Assembly (NCBI GenBank): GCA_016709545.1
Contig: JADJMO010000032.1
Coordinates: 8,428-72,427 of the forward strand
From: Myxococcales bacterium
Lineage (GTDB): Bacteria; Myxococcota_A; Polyangia; Polyangiales; JADJMO01
Direction: 5' to 3'
DNA length: 64,000 nt
Part shown: positions 21,148-29,374 of the stretch, in pieces
Layout: each line of letters begins with the position of its first letter
Numbering within the stretch: position 1 is the stretch's first letter
Translations under genes and position numbers: made by a program
Notes under the pieces: model-generated
What the model was told of the DNA's origin: nothing
The model's input: the letters and a program-made list of their open reading frames with translations, nothing else
Databases searched by the model: none

Positions 21148-22197
21148 ATGCGTCGAAGCCTCGTGAAGTACGCCGTCACGCTGGTCTGCCTCCTCGGGTG
21201 CGCCCGCACGCCTCGCGCCACGGTGTCCTCGCCGCCGGCCCCGGCGTCCGCGACCGCGTGCTCCGGGGTGTGTGCGCCGCGCGTCCTCCTCGCGAAGCCC
21301 GGCGCGGTGTACGGCCTCGCGGCCGACGACCACGCAGCCGTGTGGCTCACGAGCGACGACTTCCCAATCACCGCGGTGCGCACGATCGACGACGCGGGCC
21401 AGCCGTACACGCTCGCCACGAGTGATGCCGCGAACCCGCTGTCGCCGGTCGTCGCGGTGCACGGCGGCTTCGCGTACTGGTGCACGGCGACGACGGTGTT
21501 CCGCAAGAAGGTCCGGAGCGAGGCGCCCGCCGAGTCGTTCGCCTCGACGACCGACGGCTGCACGGCGCTGTCGGTAGACGACGGACGCGTCGTCTACCGC
21601 AACGGCGCGGGTGTCGACCTCGCGAAGCCCGTCGGTGGGGGGCCGGGCGTGATCGTGCCGAAGGAGCAGACGTCGGTCCGAAGGCGGCGCGACGCGGAGG
21701 GGGTCGACTGGGACTACGTGGTACGGGACGGGGGCCTCTCGCGCGTCCGCGCGGCGGGCGGCGCGCCGACGGTGCTGCTCCCTCCGAACACCACCCAGCA
21801 CGAGATCGTGTTGGGGCCGAACGCGATCTACTTCGTCGTCGATGGAACCCGGTATTTCGGGAGCGGGCTCACGGAATGCAAGAGCGGTGAGGCCAAGCAC
21901 GGCCAGTGTCCGGAGCACGTCGAGGAGCTCGTGAGCATCCCCCTCGGTGGTGGCGCGCGGCGCACCCTCGGGGCCGACGGGTTGCTCACGGCCGTGCACG
22001 CCGATGCGCGTCACGTCTACTGGCAGACCGGCGGCATCTACGACAACCCGATCGTCATCCAGCGCGCCGACCACGCTGGGGCGAGCACCGTCGTGGTGAT
22101 CGGTGCCCCCTGGTCCCCCTCCAGGTTCGTCTACACCGACGCGCGCATCGTGTTCGTCGACCAGAAGACGGGGGCGCTCGCGGCCGTCCAGAAGTGA
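21148..22197 (+). CDS. Lipoprotein with beta-propeller-like repeats
   Basis: 349 residues. The signal peptide ends LVCLLGCA (lipobox Cys about 17). The body has repeated strand patterns typical of a beta-propeller or DUF5050-type reader: AVYGLAADDHAAVWLTSDD, AVHGGFAYWCT, ALSVDDGRVVYRN, HADARHVYWQTGG. A strong AAGGAGGGGG ribosome site lies 7 nt before the ATG and fixes the start. Role unknown; such myxobacterial lipoproteins probably sit on the outer membrane. Confidence 0.78.
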   Translation: MRRSLVKYAVTLVCLLGCARTPRATVSSPPAPASATACSGVCAPRVLLAKPGAVYGLAADDHAAVWLTSDDFPITAVRTIDDAGQPYTLATSDAANPLSPVVAVHGGFAYWCTATTVFRKKVRSEAPAESFASTTDGCTALSVDDGRVVYRNGAGVDLAKPVGGGPGVIVPKEQTSVRRRRDAEGVDWDYVVRDGGLSRVRAAGGAPTVLLPPNTTQHEIVLGPNAIYFVVDGTRYFGSGLTECKSGEAKHGQCPEHVEELVSIPLGGGARRTLGADGLLTAVHADARHVYWQTGGIYDNPIVIQRADHAGASTVVVIGAPWSPSRFVYTDARIVFVDQKTGALAAVQK

Positions 22198-22226
22198 ACG
22201 TGACGGCGCGCTGCGTCCGCGCTCGA

Positions 22227-22979
22227 ATGGGCCATGGGCTCCCGGCGATGGCTCGCGCTCCTGCGGTGGGCCTCGTGCTCGCCTGCGCGAAGGCGGCGAC
22301 GACGGTGTCCACGCCCACGGTCGCGACGCCCCCATCGGCGGAGCCGCCGGCCTGGCGCCCGCTCCTGTTCGAGCACGCCGATCCGAGCTGTGGCAGCTGC
22401 GCGGCGAGCGTGACCGAGAAGGGGGGCCCGTGCGCGAAGCAGCACGACGCCTGCCGCCGCGACCCGAAGTGCGTGGCGTGGCTCCGCTGCGTCGAGGGCT
22501 GCAAGGTGCCCGCCGGTGACTGCCCCGAACGCTGCGCGGAGTCCACGGCCTACGAGCCGATGGTCGCAGGCAACGAATACCTCTTCTGCACCTGCTGCCG
22601 GACGGACTGCCTCGACAGCTGTCGACCGGTCTGCGGTCGATACCGGAGCACGGCGGTCGGTCCCATCGGCGCCGGCTGCACGATGCCCGGCTTCGACTCT
22701 GCGCTCTTCACCTGCAACCGCTGCCTCGACCAGCAGTTCCTCGATGGGGTCTCCGCGCCCCACGGCGCGTATGCGAGCTGCCTGCAGCAGGGCATGGACG
22801 TCCTCGACTGCGTCGACGCGTGCCCTCCCAATGCGAAGGGGTGCAAGCCCGCCTGTCGCCGCGACGCTCATGGCGAGCCCGCGGTCTGCGGCGCGAAGTA
22901 CCTCGACGAGGCGTGCTGCGGCGGGTGCGCGTCCGCGTGCGCCAAGGACTGCGCCGAGCGCGGCGTGAAGTGTCCCTGA
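22227..22979 (+). CDS. Cysteine-rich lipoprotein, hypothetical
   Basis: About 250 residues with close to thirty cysteines. The N-terminus AVGLVLACAK is a lipobox. The mature protein shows CxxC and CC groups spread along its length (DPSCGSCAAS, EYLFCTCCRTDCLDSCRPVC, CCGGCASACAKDC), suggesting many disulfides in the periplasm or on the surface. No enzyme motif. ATG 22248 is an alternative start, leaving a shorter signal peptide. It lies 29 bp after the previous lipoprotein gene. Confidence 0.7.
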   Translation: MGHGLPAMARAPAVGLVLACAKAATTVSTPTVATPPSAEPPAWRPLLFEHADPSCGSCAASVTEKGGPCAKQHDACRRDPKCVAWLRCVEGCKVPAGDCPERCAESTAYEPMVAGNEYLFCTCCRTDCLDSCRPVCGRYRSTAVGPIGAGCTMPGFDSALFTCNRCLDQQFLDGVSAPHGAYASCLQQGMDVLDCVDACPPNAKGCKPACRRDAHGEPAVCGAKYLDEACCGGCASACAKDCAERGVKCP

Positions 22980-23040
22980 CCTGAATACGTCGGTGACGCC
23001 GGGCGTTCTCGGCGTCTCTCTCGAACCTGGAGGATCGGTG

Positions 23041-24072
23041 ATGCGGCGAAGCGTGTGGGCAGTGATGGTCGCAGTGGGGGTGGTCGGCTGCAGTGGTCGG
23101 TCGACGTCGAGCCCACCGCCCGTGGTCGCCTCGACGCACGACGAGGCCCTCGAGAAGACGCTCGCGGGCATCGTGGGCGCGCACGACGGCGTGGTGGCCG
23201 TCTCGGTGCTTCACCTCGGCACCAAGGTGCGCGCCAGTGTCCACGGCGACGCGAAGCTGCCGATGATGAGCGTGTTCAAGCTGCCGCTCGCCTTCGTCGC
23301 GCTCGACGCGGTGAACCGCGGGCAGCACCAGCTCGACGAGCCGGTGCCGTTCGTCGAGGCCGATCTGCGCAAGGAGGTGAGCCCGCTCTCCGAGGCCTGG
23401 CAGAAGGGCGAGCACGCGCCGACGCTGCGCACGGTGCTGGTGCGCACGATCCAGGACAGCGACAACGCGGGCGGCGATCGCCTCGTCTCGTTCCTCGGCG
23501 GGGGCGCGGCGATCACGGCGCGTCTCCGCGCGGCGGGCGTGCTCGGCGTGGACATCGGTGAGGCCGAGATCGAGATGTTCGGGCGCCTCGGGTGCCCCGG
23601 CACTCCGGCGCCGACCGGCGGCTGGACGACGGTCGCCTTGAAGGCCTGCCCGGAGGCCACGTCGACCGCCCGGCTCGCCGCCGCGAAGGCGGAGCTCACC
23701 GCCTCGCCCAACGTCGCGACGACCGAAGGGCTCGTGCAGATGCTCGCCGTCCTCGACACCCAGGCGTTCCTCGGGCCGGAGCGGTCGCAGTGGCTGCTCG
23801 ACGTGCTCGCCGGCACCAAGACCGGGCCGAACCGCCTCAAGGGCAAGCTACCGCCGGGCGCGCGTGTCGAGCACAAGACGGGCACGGGCGACACGGTCGA
23901 GGGCTTCAACATCTCGACCAACGACGTCGGGATCCTCGTGCTGCCGAGCGGCGCGCGCGTCGCGGTCGCCGTGCTGACGGCGGGGTCGACGAAGGAGCTG
24001 GCCGGGCGGGAGGCCGTGATCGCGAACCTCGCCCGCGCGGTGTGGGACCGCTTCGCGCCGGCCGCCCACTGA
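23041..24072 (+). CDS. Class A serine beta-lactamase, lipoprotein form
   Basis: 343 residues. Lipobox VGVVGC gives a lipid-anchored enzyme. Catalytic motifs: SxxK at S77-K80 in MSVFKLP, SDN at S140 in DSDNAGG, and KTG at K279 in HKTGTGD. The MSVFK form resembles subclass A2 (PER/CfxA-like). Between SDN and the omega loop there is an unusual Cys-containing insertion (LGCPGTPAPTGGW...KACPEA). The omega-loop Glu is probably the one in AELTASPNVAT, but this assignment is uncertain. GGAGG lies 7 nt before the ATG. It would hydrolyse beta-lactams in the periplasm; spectrum is not predictable. Confidence 0.85.
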   Translation: MRRSVWAVMVAVGVVGCSGRSTSSPPPVVASTHDEALEKTLAGIVGAHDGVVAVSVLHLGTKVRASVHGDAKLPMMSVFKLPLAFVALDAVNRGQHQLDEPVPFVEADLRKEVSPLSEAWQKGEHAPTLRTVLVRTIQDSDNAGGDRLVSFLGGGAAITARLRAAGVLGVDIGEAEIEMFGRLGCPGTPAPTGGWTTVALKACPEATSTARLAAAKAELTASPNVATTEGLVQMLAVLDTQAFLGPERSQWLLDVLAGTKTGPNRLKGKLPPGARVEHKTGTGDTVEGFNISTNDVGILVLPSGARVAVAVLTAGSTKELAGREAVIANLARAVWDRFAPAAH

Positions 24073-24074
24073 TC

Positions 24075-24118
24075 CGCGTTCACCGACGTCGGAGAACGCG
24101 TTCACCAACGTCGGTGAA
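24075..24118. repeat. Two tandem 18-bp palindromes between convergent genes
   Basis: CGCGTTCACCGACGTCGG (24075-24092) and CGCGTTCACCAACGTCGG (24097-24114) form a direct repeat with a 22-bp period. Each unit is also palindromic (TTCACC ... GGTGAA, the first copy with one mismatch). It lies between the stops of the beta-lactamase and the leftward gene at 24124. It could be a bidirectional terminator, although no T-tract follows, or a pair of protein-binding sites. Confidence 0.6.
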
Positions 24119-24123
24119 TGGGG

Positions 24124-25083
24124 TCAGCCCGCCTCCGACGCTTCCCAGCAGCGGCCGGTCTCGGCGAGGTCCCAGAAGAAGAACGCCACGCTGCGGGCCA
24201 CGCGCACCACCGGCGGCCCGTTCTCCTCGAACGAGAGCCACACCTCGCCGTCGTCGGCGCCGTCGTCGAAGACCACCCACCAGCCGTGGTCGCCCTGGTG
24301 AGGATCCATCACCTTCACCGCGAGCTGGCCCTCGAAGCGTGACGAGGCCTCCCGTCGTCGCAGCTCCCAGAGCTTCGGGGCACGCGGCTCCGGGTTGTTG
24401 CAGTGCGACTCCTTGATGGCCTCGACCGCGCCCTTCCTGGACCACAGGCGCACGAGCGTCTTCGGGGGCACGACGCCGTGCTGGGTCATGAAGGCCGCGA
24501 CCTCGGCGGCCGATCGCTTGCCGATCTTCGTCGACGCGAGCCGGAGTGCGGCGAGAGCGTCGCAGAGATCCTTGCTGGCACCGACGTCGCGCGGGGCGCG
24601 GCCGCCCATGCGCACCTGGTTCCAGTAGAGCTTGTAGAGGTCCTTGGAAGGGAACGTGCGCGTCGCGATCTGCTTGGCCGCGATGCCCGCCGACACGAAG
24701 AGCTCGTGCGCCTGATCGCGGTCGAGCAGCGCGTGCTCGGGCTCGACGCCGGGCGCGAGGGTCTTGCAGCGGTCGGCCCAGAAGTTCGCGAGGTTCTCGT
24801 CGTTGACCTCGACGCCGAGATCGGCGAACGCGCGGCCCGCGGCGGCCCGATCGAGGCCTTTCTGGCTGCCGCGGAAGACGTCGAAGAGGGGCCCGAAGAG
24901 GGCGAGGTCGTCGAAGGAGAGCTCGTCGCGCGTCACGCCGTGCCAGCGGTCGAACAGGGAGTCCGCGGTGCCGTCGGTGACGTCGTAGGTGCCGTCCTCG
25001 TCCTCGCGCGCGACCTTCGCCTTGATCCAGCCGTCGCCGAGGAACGCGAGGCACGGCGCGCCGACCTTCGTCTCTGCACCCAT
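24124..25083 (-). CDS. Hypothetical protein with Tudor-like N-terminus
   Basis: 319 residues, no signal peptide. Residues about 5-45 (GDGWIKAKVAREDEDGTYDV) have the strand pattern of a Tudor/SH3-like barrel. Residues 55-110 look like a degenerate EF-hand pair (GPLFDVFRGSQKGLDRAAAG) lacking calcium ligands. The C-terminal region has a second strand-rich segment (GDHGWWVVFDDGADDGEVWL). No known family. A truncated copy of its first third is at 28246-28605. Confidence 0.65.
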   Translation of the reverse strand: MGAETKVGAPCLAFLGDGWIKAKVAREDEDGTYDVTDGTADSLFDRWHGVTRDELSFDDLALFGPLFDVFRGSQKGLDRAAAGRAFADLGVEVNDENLANFWADRCKTLAPGVEPEHALLDRDQAHELFVSAGIAAKQIATRTFPSKDLYKLYWNQVRMGGRAPRDVGASKDLCDALAALRLASTKIGKRSAAEVAAFMTQHGVVPPKTLVRLWSRKGAVEAIKESHCNNPEPRAPKLWELRRREASSRFEGQLAVKVMDPHQGDHGWWVVFDDGADDGEVWLSFEENGPPVVRVARSVAFFFWDLAETGRCWEASEAG

Positions 25084-25126
25084 GCCGGCATCCTACGACA
25101 CGCGGGCGTGCGGGCGGAGGTGCCGA

Positions 25127-25181
25127 TTTTGTCTCCGCACGAATGTAAAGCGGGGCGTTTTACATTCGTGCGGAAACAAAA
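25127..25181. repeat. Long A/T-rich palindrome, copy A
   Basis: Inverted repeat with 23-bp arms and one mismatch. The left arm contains CTCCGCACGAATGTAAA (to 25149), the right arm TTTACATTCGTGCGG (from 25159), and the loop is GCGGGGCGT. It begins 16 nt beyond the stop codon of the leftward lipoprotein gene, so a transcript-ending or stabilising hairpin is likely. A T-tract after the stem is missing. A second copy lies at 28651-28700. Confidence 0.85.
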
Positions 25182-25197
25182 AGCGCCCTCCTGCCGC

Positions 25198-25998
25198 TCA
25201 TCGCCGGCGACACCAGTAGTCGTTCGCGAGAGCCTCCGGCCGCAGGCACCGACCGCCGAAGCAGACGGAGTCGCATTCGGTATGGGCGGTGCAAGGGGCA
25301 CCGCGTGGTGTCGCTGCCCGCCCGCAGACATGAGGAGGGCCCTCATCGCTACACCGCAGGCCCTCGATGCACGAGTTGCCAATGTTGCGATCGCAGACCT
25401 CGCCCTCTCTGGCCTGGGGCACGCAGACGCCTCGCGAGTGGCAGTAGCTGCCCGACGCGCATTCGAGGCGCGTCAGACCCTCGAGACCGCAGACCCCTCC
25501 TACGAGGACGGATCGCTTGCGCATGCACTGCTTGGTCGTCGCGCCCGTGCTGGCGTAGGTCGTCTCACAGTAGCCGGTGGCGGTCGGCGTGGACGCGCAC
25601 TCCCCCCACCAATCCGAGCACTCCGCTCCTGGTGGTAGAGAACCCGTGTAGGGAGCCAGACACTCGAAGAGCTCGTCATCGAAGCACCCAGCAGATCGGA
25701 TCGCTGCCAGGCACGCCGTCGCCGCCGCTGCATCGAAGCGCCCTCGCGCGCGGGCTCGCTCTGCTGCCTCGGCGATGGTCGCGGCGTTCTCCTTCACGCA
25801 ATCGGGCTGCGGTCCTTGGTAGCCGGCGGCCGCGCAACAGTCGTTGGCACGCTCACAGTGAGCTCTTGCGAGGAGCTCGGGATAGGACGCCTCGTCGACG
25901 ACCTCCGTGACCGGTTCCGTGCGCGTTCCACAGCTCGATGCGCACACGAGCGTCGCGCACAGCCCGGCTCTTGCGAATCGCGCGGCCATCCACCGCAT
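25198..25998 (-). CDS. Cysteine-rich lipoprotein
   Basis: About 266 residues. Signal peptide ends ATLVCASSC (lipobox). The mature protein has about 22 cysteines in spaced pairs (CERANDCCAAAGYQG, CASGSYCHSRGVCVPQA, CTAHTECDSVCFGGRCL), a pattern seen in myxobacterial EGF-like or disulfide-rich surface proteins. The N-terminal region ELLARAHCERANDCCA resembles the helical Cys-rich domain found in many lipoproteins of this group. Start may be ATG 25998 or 25989. It follows the upstream lipoprotein gene with an 11-bp gap, suggesting one transcript. Confidence 0.75.
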   Translation of the reverse strand: MRWMAARFARAGLCATLVCASSCGTRTEPVTEVVDEASYPELLARAHCERANDCCAAAGYQGPQPDCVKENAATIAEAAERARARGRFDAAAATACLAAIRSAGCFDDELFECLAPYTGSLPPGAECSDWWGECASTPTATGYCETTYASTGATTKQCMRKRSVLVGGVCGLEGLTRLECASGSYCHSRGVCVPQAREGEVCDRNIGNSCIEGLRCSDEGPPHVCGRAATPRGAPCTAHTECDSVCFGGRCLRPEALANDYWCRRR

Positions 25999-26009
25999 GG
26001 CGTCGCCGC

Positions 26010-26567
26010 TCACCTGCGGAACACGTTGTGGAACCGGCCGCCGATGCAGCGGCCCTCGAGGCCGTGGATCGCGTCGAGGCCGGTGGAGAACGTTCCGTAA
26101 TCGCAGACCAGCCCCTCGGTCGTGCACGGGTCGCCCTCGTTCGGGCCGGGGAGCGGGCAGCCCTCGGCGACGGTCTTGCACGTCCACTTGCCGTAGCCGC
26201 AGCCGCAGACGCGCCGGTCGAACACGCAGCTCGCCCCGTTCGCCGCGCAGGGCTCCCCGTCGACCGCGGGCGTCGTGGGACACGCGGGACACTTCCAGTC
26301 GACCACGCTCCACGCTCCCCCCGAGCAGGTCGCACGCGGTCGGCACCACGGCAGCCGATCGGCGCCGTACGTGCAAGCCGTCGTCGAAGACGTGCTGCAC
26401 GCGTCGCCCGGCGCAGGAAGCGCAGCCGGGCAGGCCGAGGACGCGGCGTCGGTCGTGGTGGCGCCATCGCCGCCGGTATCGACGGCACCGTCGGTCAGGG
26501 GCGCGTCGTCGATGCGCGCTCCGCACCCCACCATCGCCAGCAGTAAGCCCACGACGATTACGCGCAC
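26010..26567 (-). CDS. Cys-rich lipoprotein, duplicated (copy A)
   Basis: 185 residues. Signal peptide VGLLLAMVGC (lipobox) then an acidic Thr/Asp linker and disulfide-rich modules: CSGGAWSVVDWKCPACP, CVFDRRVCGCGYGKWTCK, and a C-terminal tail ending GGRFHNVFRR. The GTG at 26567 is chosen because it aligns with the ATG of the paralogue at 28711-29265; the two proteins are near identical after the linker. No enzymatic motif is visible. It is divergent from the Uma2 gene with a 63-bp gap. Confidence 0.75.
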   Translation of the reverse strand: MRVIVVGLLLAMVGCGARIDDAPLTDGAVDTGGDGATTTDAASSACPAALPAPGDACSTSSTTACTYGADRLPWCRPRATCSGGAWSVVDWKCPACPTTPAVDGEPCAANGASCVFDRRVCGCGYGKWTCKTVAEGCPLPGPNEGDPCTTEGLVCDYGTFSTGLDAIHGLEGRCIGGRFHNVFRR

Positions 26568-26630
26568 GAGAGCATCCTGCCACAGGAGCCCGGGGAAGAC
26601 CCGACCCTGTCGCCGCGCTATATTGGCCTC

Positions 26631-27229
26631 GTGTACGCGCTCCGACAGGACGACCGGCCGCAGGAGGACCACTACGTTCACCTGCGCGGCGCCACGTGGG
26701 CCGACTACCAGCGCCTGCTGGAGCTCCGCGGCGACCGCTCGGCGCCGCGCATCACGTACCTCGACGGGTGTGTGGAGATCATGAGTCCCTCGCGCAGCCA
26801 CGAGTCGATCAAGTCCATCCTCGGTCGTCTGCTCGAGGCGTACTGTCTCGAGAACGATCTGGAGTTCAGCACCTACGGCTCCTGGACCCTCGAGGACAAG
26901 GAGGCAGAGCGCGGTGCCGAGCCCGACGAGTGCTACGTCTTCGGTCGCGACCTCGACCCGAAGCGCCCCCACCTGGCCATCGAGGTGGTCTGGACCTCTG
27001 GGGGGATCGACAAGCTCGAGGTCTACCGCAAGCTCGGCGTGCCCGAGGTGTGGTACTGGCGCCGCGGCAAGCTGACCCCGTTCGTGCTGCGCGGCGAGCA
27101 GTACGAGGAGGTGCCCCGCAGCGTGGCGCTCCCCGGATCGATCTCGAGGAACTGGTGCTGCACCTCGAGCAACCGACCACGAGCGCTGCGATTCGAGCGT
27201 ATAGCGCGGCGCTGGCGCAGAAGCGCTGA
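26631..27229 (+). CDS. Uma2-family nuclease-like protein, frameshifted near 3' end
   Basis: About 199 residues after joining two frames. PD-(D/E)xK-type Uma2 landmarks: RITYLDGCVEIMSPSRSHE, GAEPDECYVFG, HLAIEVVWTSGGIDKLEVY, and the LGVPEVWYWRRGKL segment. Near 27135 the frame shifts; the correct C-terminus, DLEELVLHLEQPTTSAAIRA, is found in another frame and ends at 27229. Uma2 proteins are often mobile or expanded in cyanobacteria and myxobacteria, and their substrate is uncertain. The start is GTG 26631. Confidence 0.8.
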
Positions 27230-27250
27230 CCGCACGACGCATCGTCGTGA

Positions 27251-27427
27251 GCAAACAACGACGGCAAGCTCGATCTGTTCGTCGCGAACTACGGCGTCGG
27301 ACGCCCGGTCGGCCCGACCGCGGTCGAGATCCGCTGGCCCGACGGCACGACGCAGGCGCTCGGCGCTGCGAAGGCCGGGGCGTCGCTGCACGTGACGCAG
27401 GGTGGCGCCGTCGAGCTCCTCCGGTAG
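27251..27427 (+). pseudogene. ASPIC/UnbV-type FG-GAP protein fragment
   Basis: An open stretch lacking a start reads NNDGKLDLFVANYG, a VCBS/FG-GAP repeat, fused directly to GPTAVEIRWPDGTTQALG, the C-terminal ASPIC/UnbV motif, then LHVTQGGAVELLR and TAG. In intact proteins these parts are separated by hundreds of residues, so an internal deletion has left both ends. It is a gene relic in a region with other signs of rearrangement. Confidence 0.75.
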
Positions 27428-27438
27428 ACATGCAATAT

Positions 27439-27990
27439 CTATGGCGAGGGCCAGGAGCATGCGGCTCGCAAGCTCACTATCGTGTCTGCCACCAACTCGC
27501 GGCTGACGCGCCTGACCAAGAGACCAGATGTGCGCTTTGGGCCTCCCTCCGGCGCCATGCGGACAATGACGTCGACGACTTCGCCATCTGGACACGGGAT
27601 GCTGGCCCTGGGTGTGGCGCCCAGTATGCACTTCTCTGAACGCACATCCGCAGCGCATATTCGCTGAATCTCAAGATGGCCGGAACGGCACTGCAGTCGA
27701 ATCAAACTGTCGAGGGAACTCGTTGGCACGCAGCCAGAGAGTTCGTTGAACAGGGGCTGGAAGCGACCATCTGGATCCAAGGACGGCACGGCTGATGCGG
27801 TCGTTGCGGCGGGGCCAAGAGAGTAACTCTTTGGCCGGTGTTCGCAGCTCACGAGTGGCAGTGGCGCGACGCAAACCGCCGCGGCAAACGCCAGCGCGTA
27901 GACCGCGCTGCGGCCATGGCGGCCGCGCCGCCTGCCGGATCTCAGGCGCTCAGGCAAGCGATCCTTGGGTGCGGACCGGCGAGTGCACAC
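27439..27990 (-). CDS. Hypothetical lipoprotein
   Basis: Up to 183 residues. After a basic leader comes a hydrophobic core (AVYALAFAAAVCVAPLPLVSC) with a possible lipobox, then a Pro/Ser/Ala linker and a Cys-containing domain (LSGCVPTSSL, IRLQCRSGHLEIQRICAADV, PCPDGEVVDVIVRM). The true start may be inside the leader. Base composition here is visibly less GC-rich than in flanking genes, which suggests foreign origin or weak constraint. Confidence 0.45.
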   Translation of the reverse strand: MCTRRSAPKDRLPERLRSGRRRGRHGRSAVYALAFAAAVCVAPLPLVSCEHRPKSYSLGPAATTASAVPSLDPDGRFQPLFNELSGCVPTSSLDSLIRLQCRSGHLEIQRICAADVRSEKCILGATPRASIPCPDGEVVDVIVRMAPEGGPKRTSGLLVRRVSRELVADTIVSLRAACSWPSP

Positions 27991-28245
27991 GTTCGCAGAT
28001 GCGCGTCGAGCTGAGGGCAGTCAGCGTGTGGTCCAAATCGAAGGTAGCGACACGACCGCCCAGCAGTTCGGCGAGTTGGATTCGAGGCATTTCTTGACCC
28101 CCCAGGCTATGCTCTGCAGGGACAACGCAGCATCAATCGCAGCAGTGTAGTTCGTGTCGACGCCGCCGGCGACACCGAGGGACAGGCACAACAGGGGCGT
28201 TGCATCTCCCCAACGTTCCTGTCCCCGATGCGACAAGCACCCCTG

Positions 28246-28605
28246 CTGCAGCGCGTGCTCGGGCTCGACACCGGGCGCGAGGGTCTTGCAGCGATCGGCC
28301 CAGAAGCTCGCGAGGTTCTCGTCGTTCACCTCGACGCCGAGGTCGGCGAACGCCTTGCCCGCGGCGGCCCGACCGAGGCCCTGCTCGCCGCCGCGGAAGG
28401 TGTCGAAGAGGGGCCCGAAGAGGGCGAGGTCGTCGAACGAGAGCTCGTCGCGCGTCAGGCCGTGCCAGCGGTCGAACAGCGAGTCGGCGGTGCCGTCGGT
28501 GACGTCGTAGGTGCCGTCCTCGTCCTCGCGCGCGACCTTCGCCTTGATCCAGCCGTCGCCGAGGAACGCGAGGCACGGCGCGCCGACCTTCGTCTCTGCA
28601 CCCAT
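28246..28605 (-). pseudogene. Truncated copy of the Tudor-like hypothetical gene
   Basis: The first 119 codons match the gene at 24124-25083 almost residue for residue (MGAETKVGAPCLAFLGDGWI, EVNDENLASFWADRCKTLAP). Homology stops abruptly at PEHAL near 28249. Beyond that the frame runs into unrelated sequence to a stop at 28021. The last two thirds of the parent are missing, so this is the broken end of the segmental duplication. Confidence 0.88.
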
Positions 28606-28650
28606 GCCGGCATCCTACGTCACGCGGGCGTGCGGGCGGAGGTGCCGATT

Positions 28651-28700
28651 TTTTCTCCGCACGAATGTAAAGCGGGCGTTTTACATTCGTGCGGAAACAA
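28651..28700. repeat. Long A/T-rich palindrome, copy B
   Basis: Same inverted repeat as at 25127-25181, with arms CTCCGCACGAATGTAAA and TTTACATTCGTGCGG and a loop one base shorter (GCGGGCGT). It lies about 10 nt beyond the stop of the leftward lipoprotein gene, the same relative place as in copy A. Confidence 0.85.
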
Positions 28701-28710
28701 AAACGACCAC

Positions 28711-29265
28711 TCAGCGGCGGAACACGTTGTGGAACCGGCCGCCGATGCAGCGGCTCTCGAGGCCGTGGATCGCGTCGAGGCCGGTGGAGAACGTTCCGTA
28801 GTCGCAGACCAGGCCCTCGGTCGTGCAGAGGTCACCTTCGTTCGGGCCGGGGAGCGGGCAGCCTTCGGCGACGGTCTTGCACGTCCACTTGCCGTAGCCG
28901 CAGCCGCAGACGCGCCGGTCGAACACGCAGCTCGCCCCGCTCGATGCGCAGGGATCCCCGTCGACCGCGGGCGTCGTGGGACACACAGGACACTTCCAGT
29001 CGACGACGCTCCACGCTCCCCCCGAGCAGGTCGCACGCGGTCGGCACCACGGCAGCCGATCGGCGCCGCCGTACGTGCACGTCGCGGTCGCCGACGCGCT
29101 GCACGTGGCGCCCGTCGCAGGGAGCGCAGCCGGGCAGGCCGCGGTGTCGGTCGTGATCGCGCCGTCGCCTCCGGCGTCGACGCCGCTGTCGCTCGCGGCC
29201 GCATCGTCGACGCGCGCGCCGCACCCGACCAACGCCAGCAGCCAGGACACTGCGAGTGCGCGCAT
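28711..29265 (-). CDS. Cys-rich lipoprotein, duplicated (copy B)
   Basis: 184 residues, paralogue of 26010-26567. Signal peptide SWLLALVGC, short Asp/Ala linker (DDAAASDSGVDAGGD), then CTYGGADRLPWCRPRATC, CSGGAWSVVDWKCPVCP, CVFDRRVCGCGYGKWTCK and the same GGRFHNVFRR end. The linker has diverged most while the disulfide-rich part is nearly identical, suggesting that the Cys-rich part is under selection. Confidence 0.8.
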   Translation of the reverse strand: MRALAVSWLLALVGCGARVDDAAASDSGVDAGGDGAITTDTAACPAALPATGATCSASATATCTYGGADRLPWCRPRATCSGGAWSVVDWKCPVCPTTPAVDGDPCASSGASCVFDRRVCGCGYGKWTCKTVAEGCPLPGPNEGDLCTTEGLVCDYGTFSTGLDAIHGLESRCIGGRFHNVFRR

Positions 29266-29374
29266 GGCGAGGAGTCTGCCACACCCAGCTCTGCGCTGGC
29301 TCAGCGCGAGCGGTCTCGGCCTCTCGAGGGTCCGCTGCGTCCAAGGAAACAGGCTGCTCGCTGTCTACAGTGGC

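Larger units (their letters stand above)
24726..26567. repeat. Segmental duplication, copy A (interrupted)
   Basis: Most of copy A (24726-25190 and about 26010-26567) is repeated, with many substitutions, at 28249-29265. The shared parts are the 5' third of the hypothetical gene, the long palindrome and the Cys-rich lipoprotein gene. In copy A another lipoprotein gene (25198-25998) sits between the palindrome and the shared lipoprotein gene and has no counterpart in copy B. Divergence between copies shows this is an old duplication rather than an assembly artefact. Confidence 0.85.
28249..29265. repeat. Segmental duplication, copy B
   Basis: Contiguous homologue of parts of 24726-26567: truncated hypothetical gene, A/T-rich palindrome, Cys-rich lipoprotein gene in the same order and orientation. 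It lacks the extra lipoprotein gene found in copy A, so either that gene was inserted in A or deleted from B. Confidence 0.85.

Noticed and set aside
27950..28090. 47-codon minus-strand frame with ATFDLDHTLT, resembling a HAD phosphatase motif
   Set aside because: Only the first motif is present, no further HAD motifs follow, and it overlaps another frame in a rearranged region. Could be a relic but not supportable.
28021..28245. C-terminal extension of the truncated duplicate gene
   Set aside because: The frame continues past the duplication break only by chance; it does not match the parent and has no domain.
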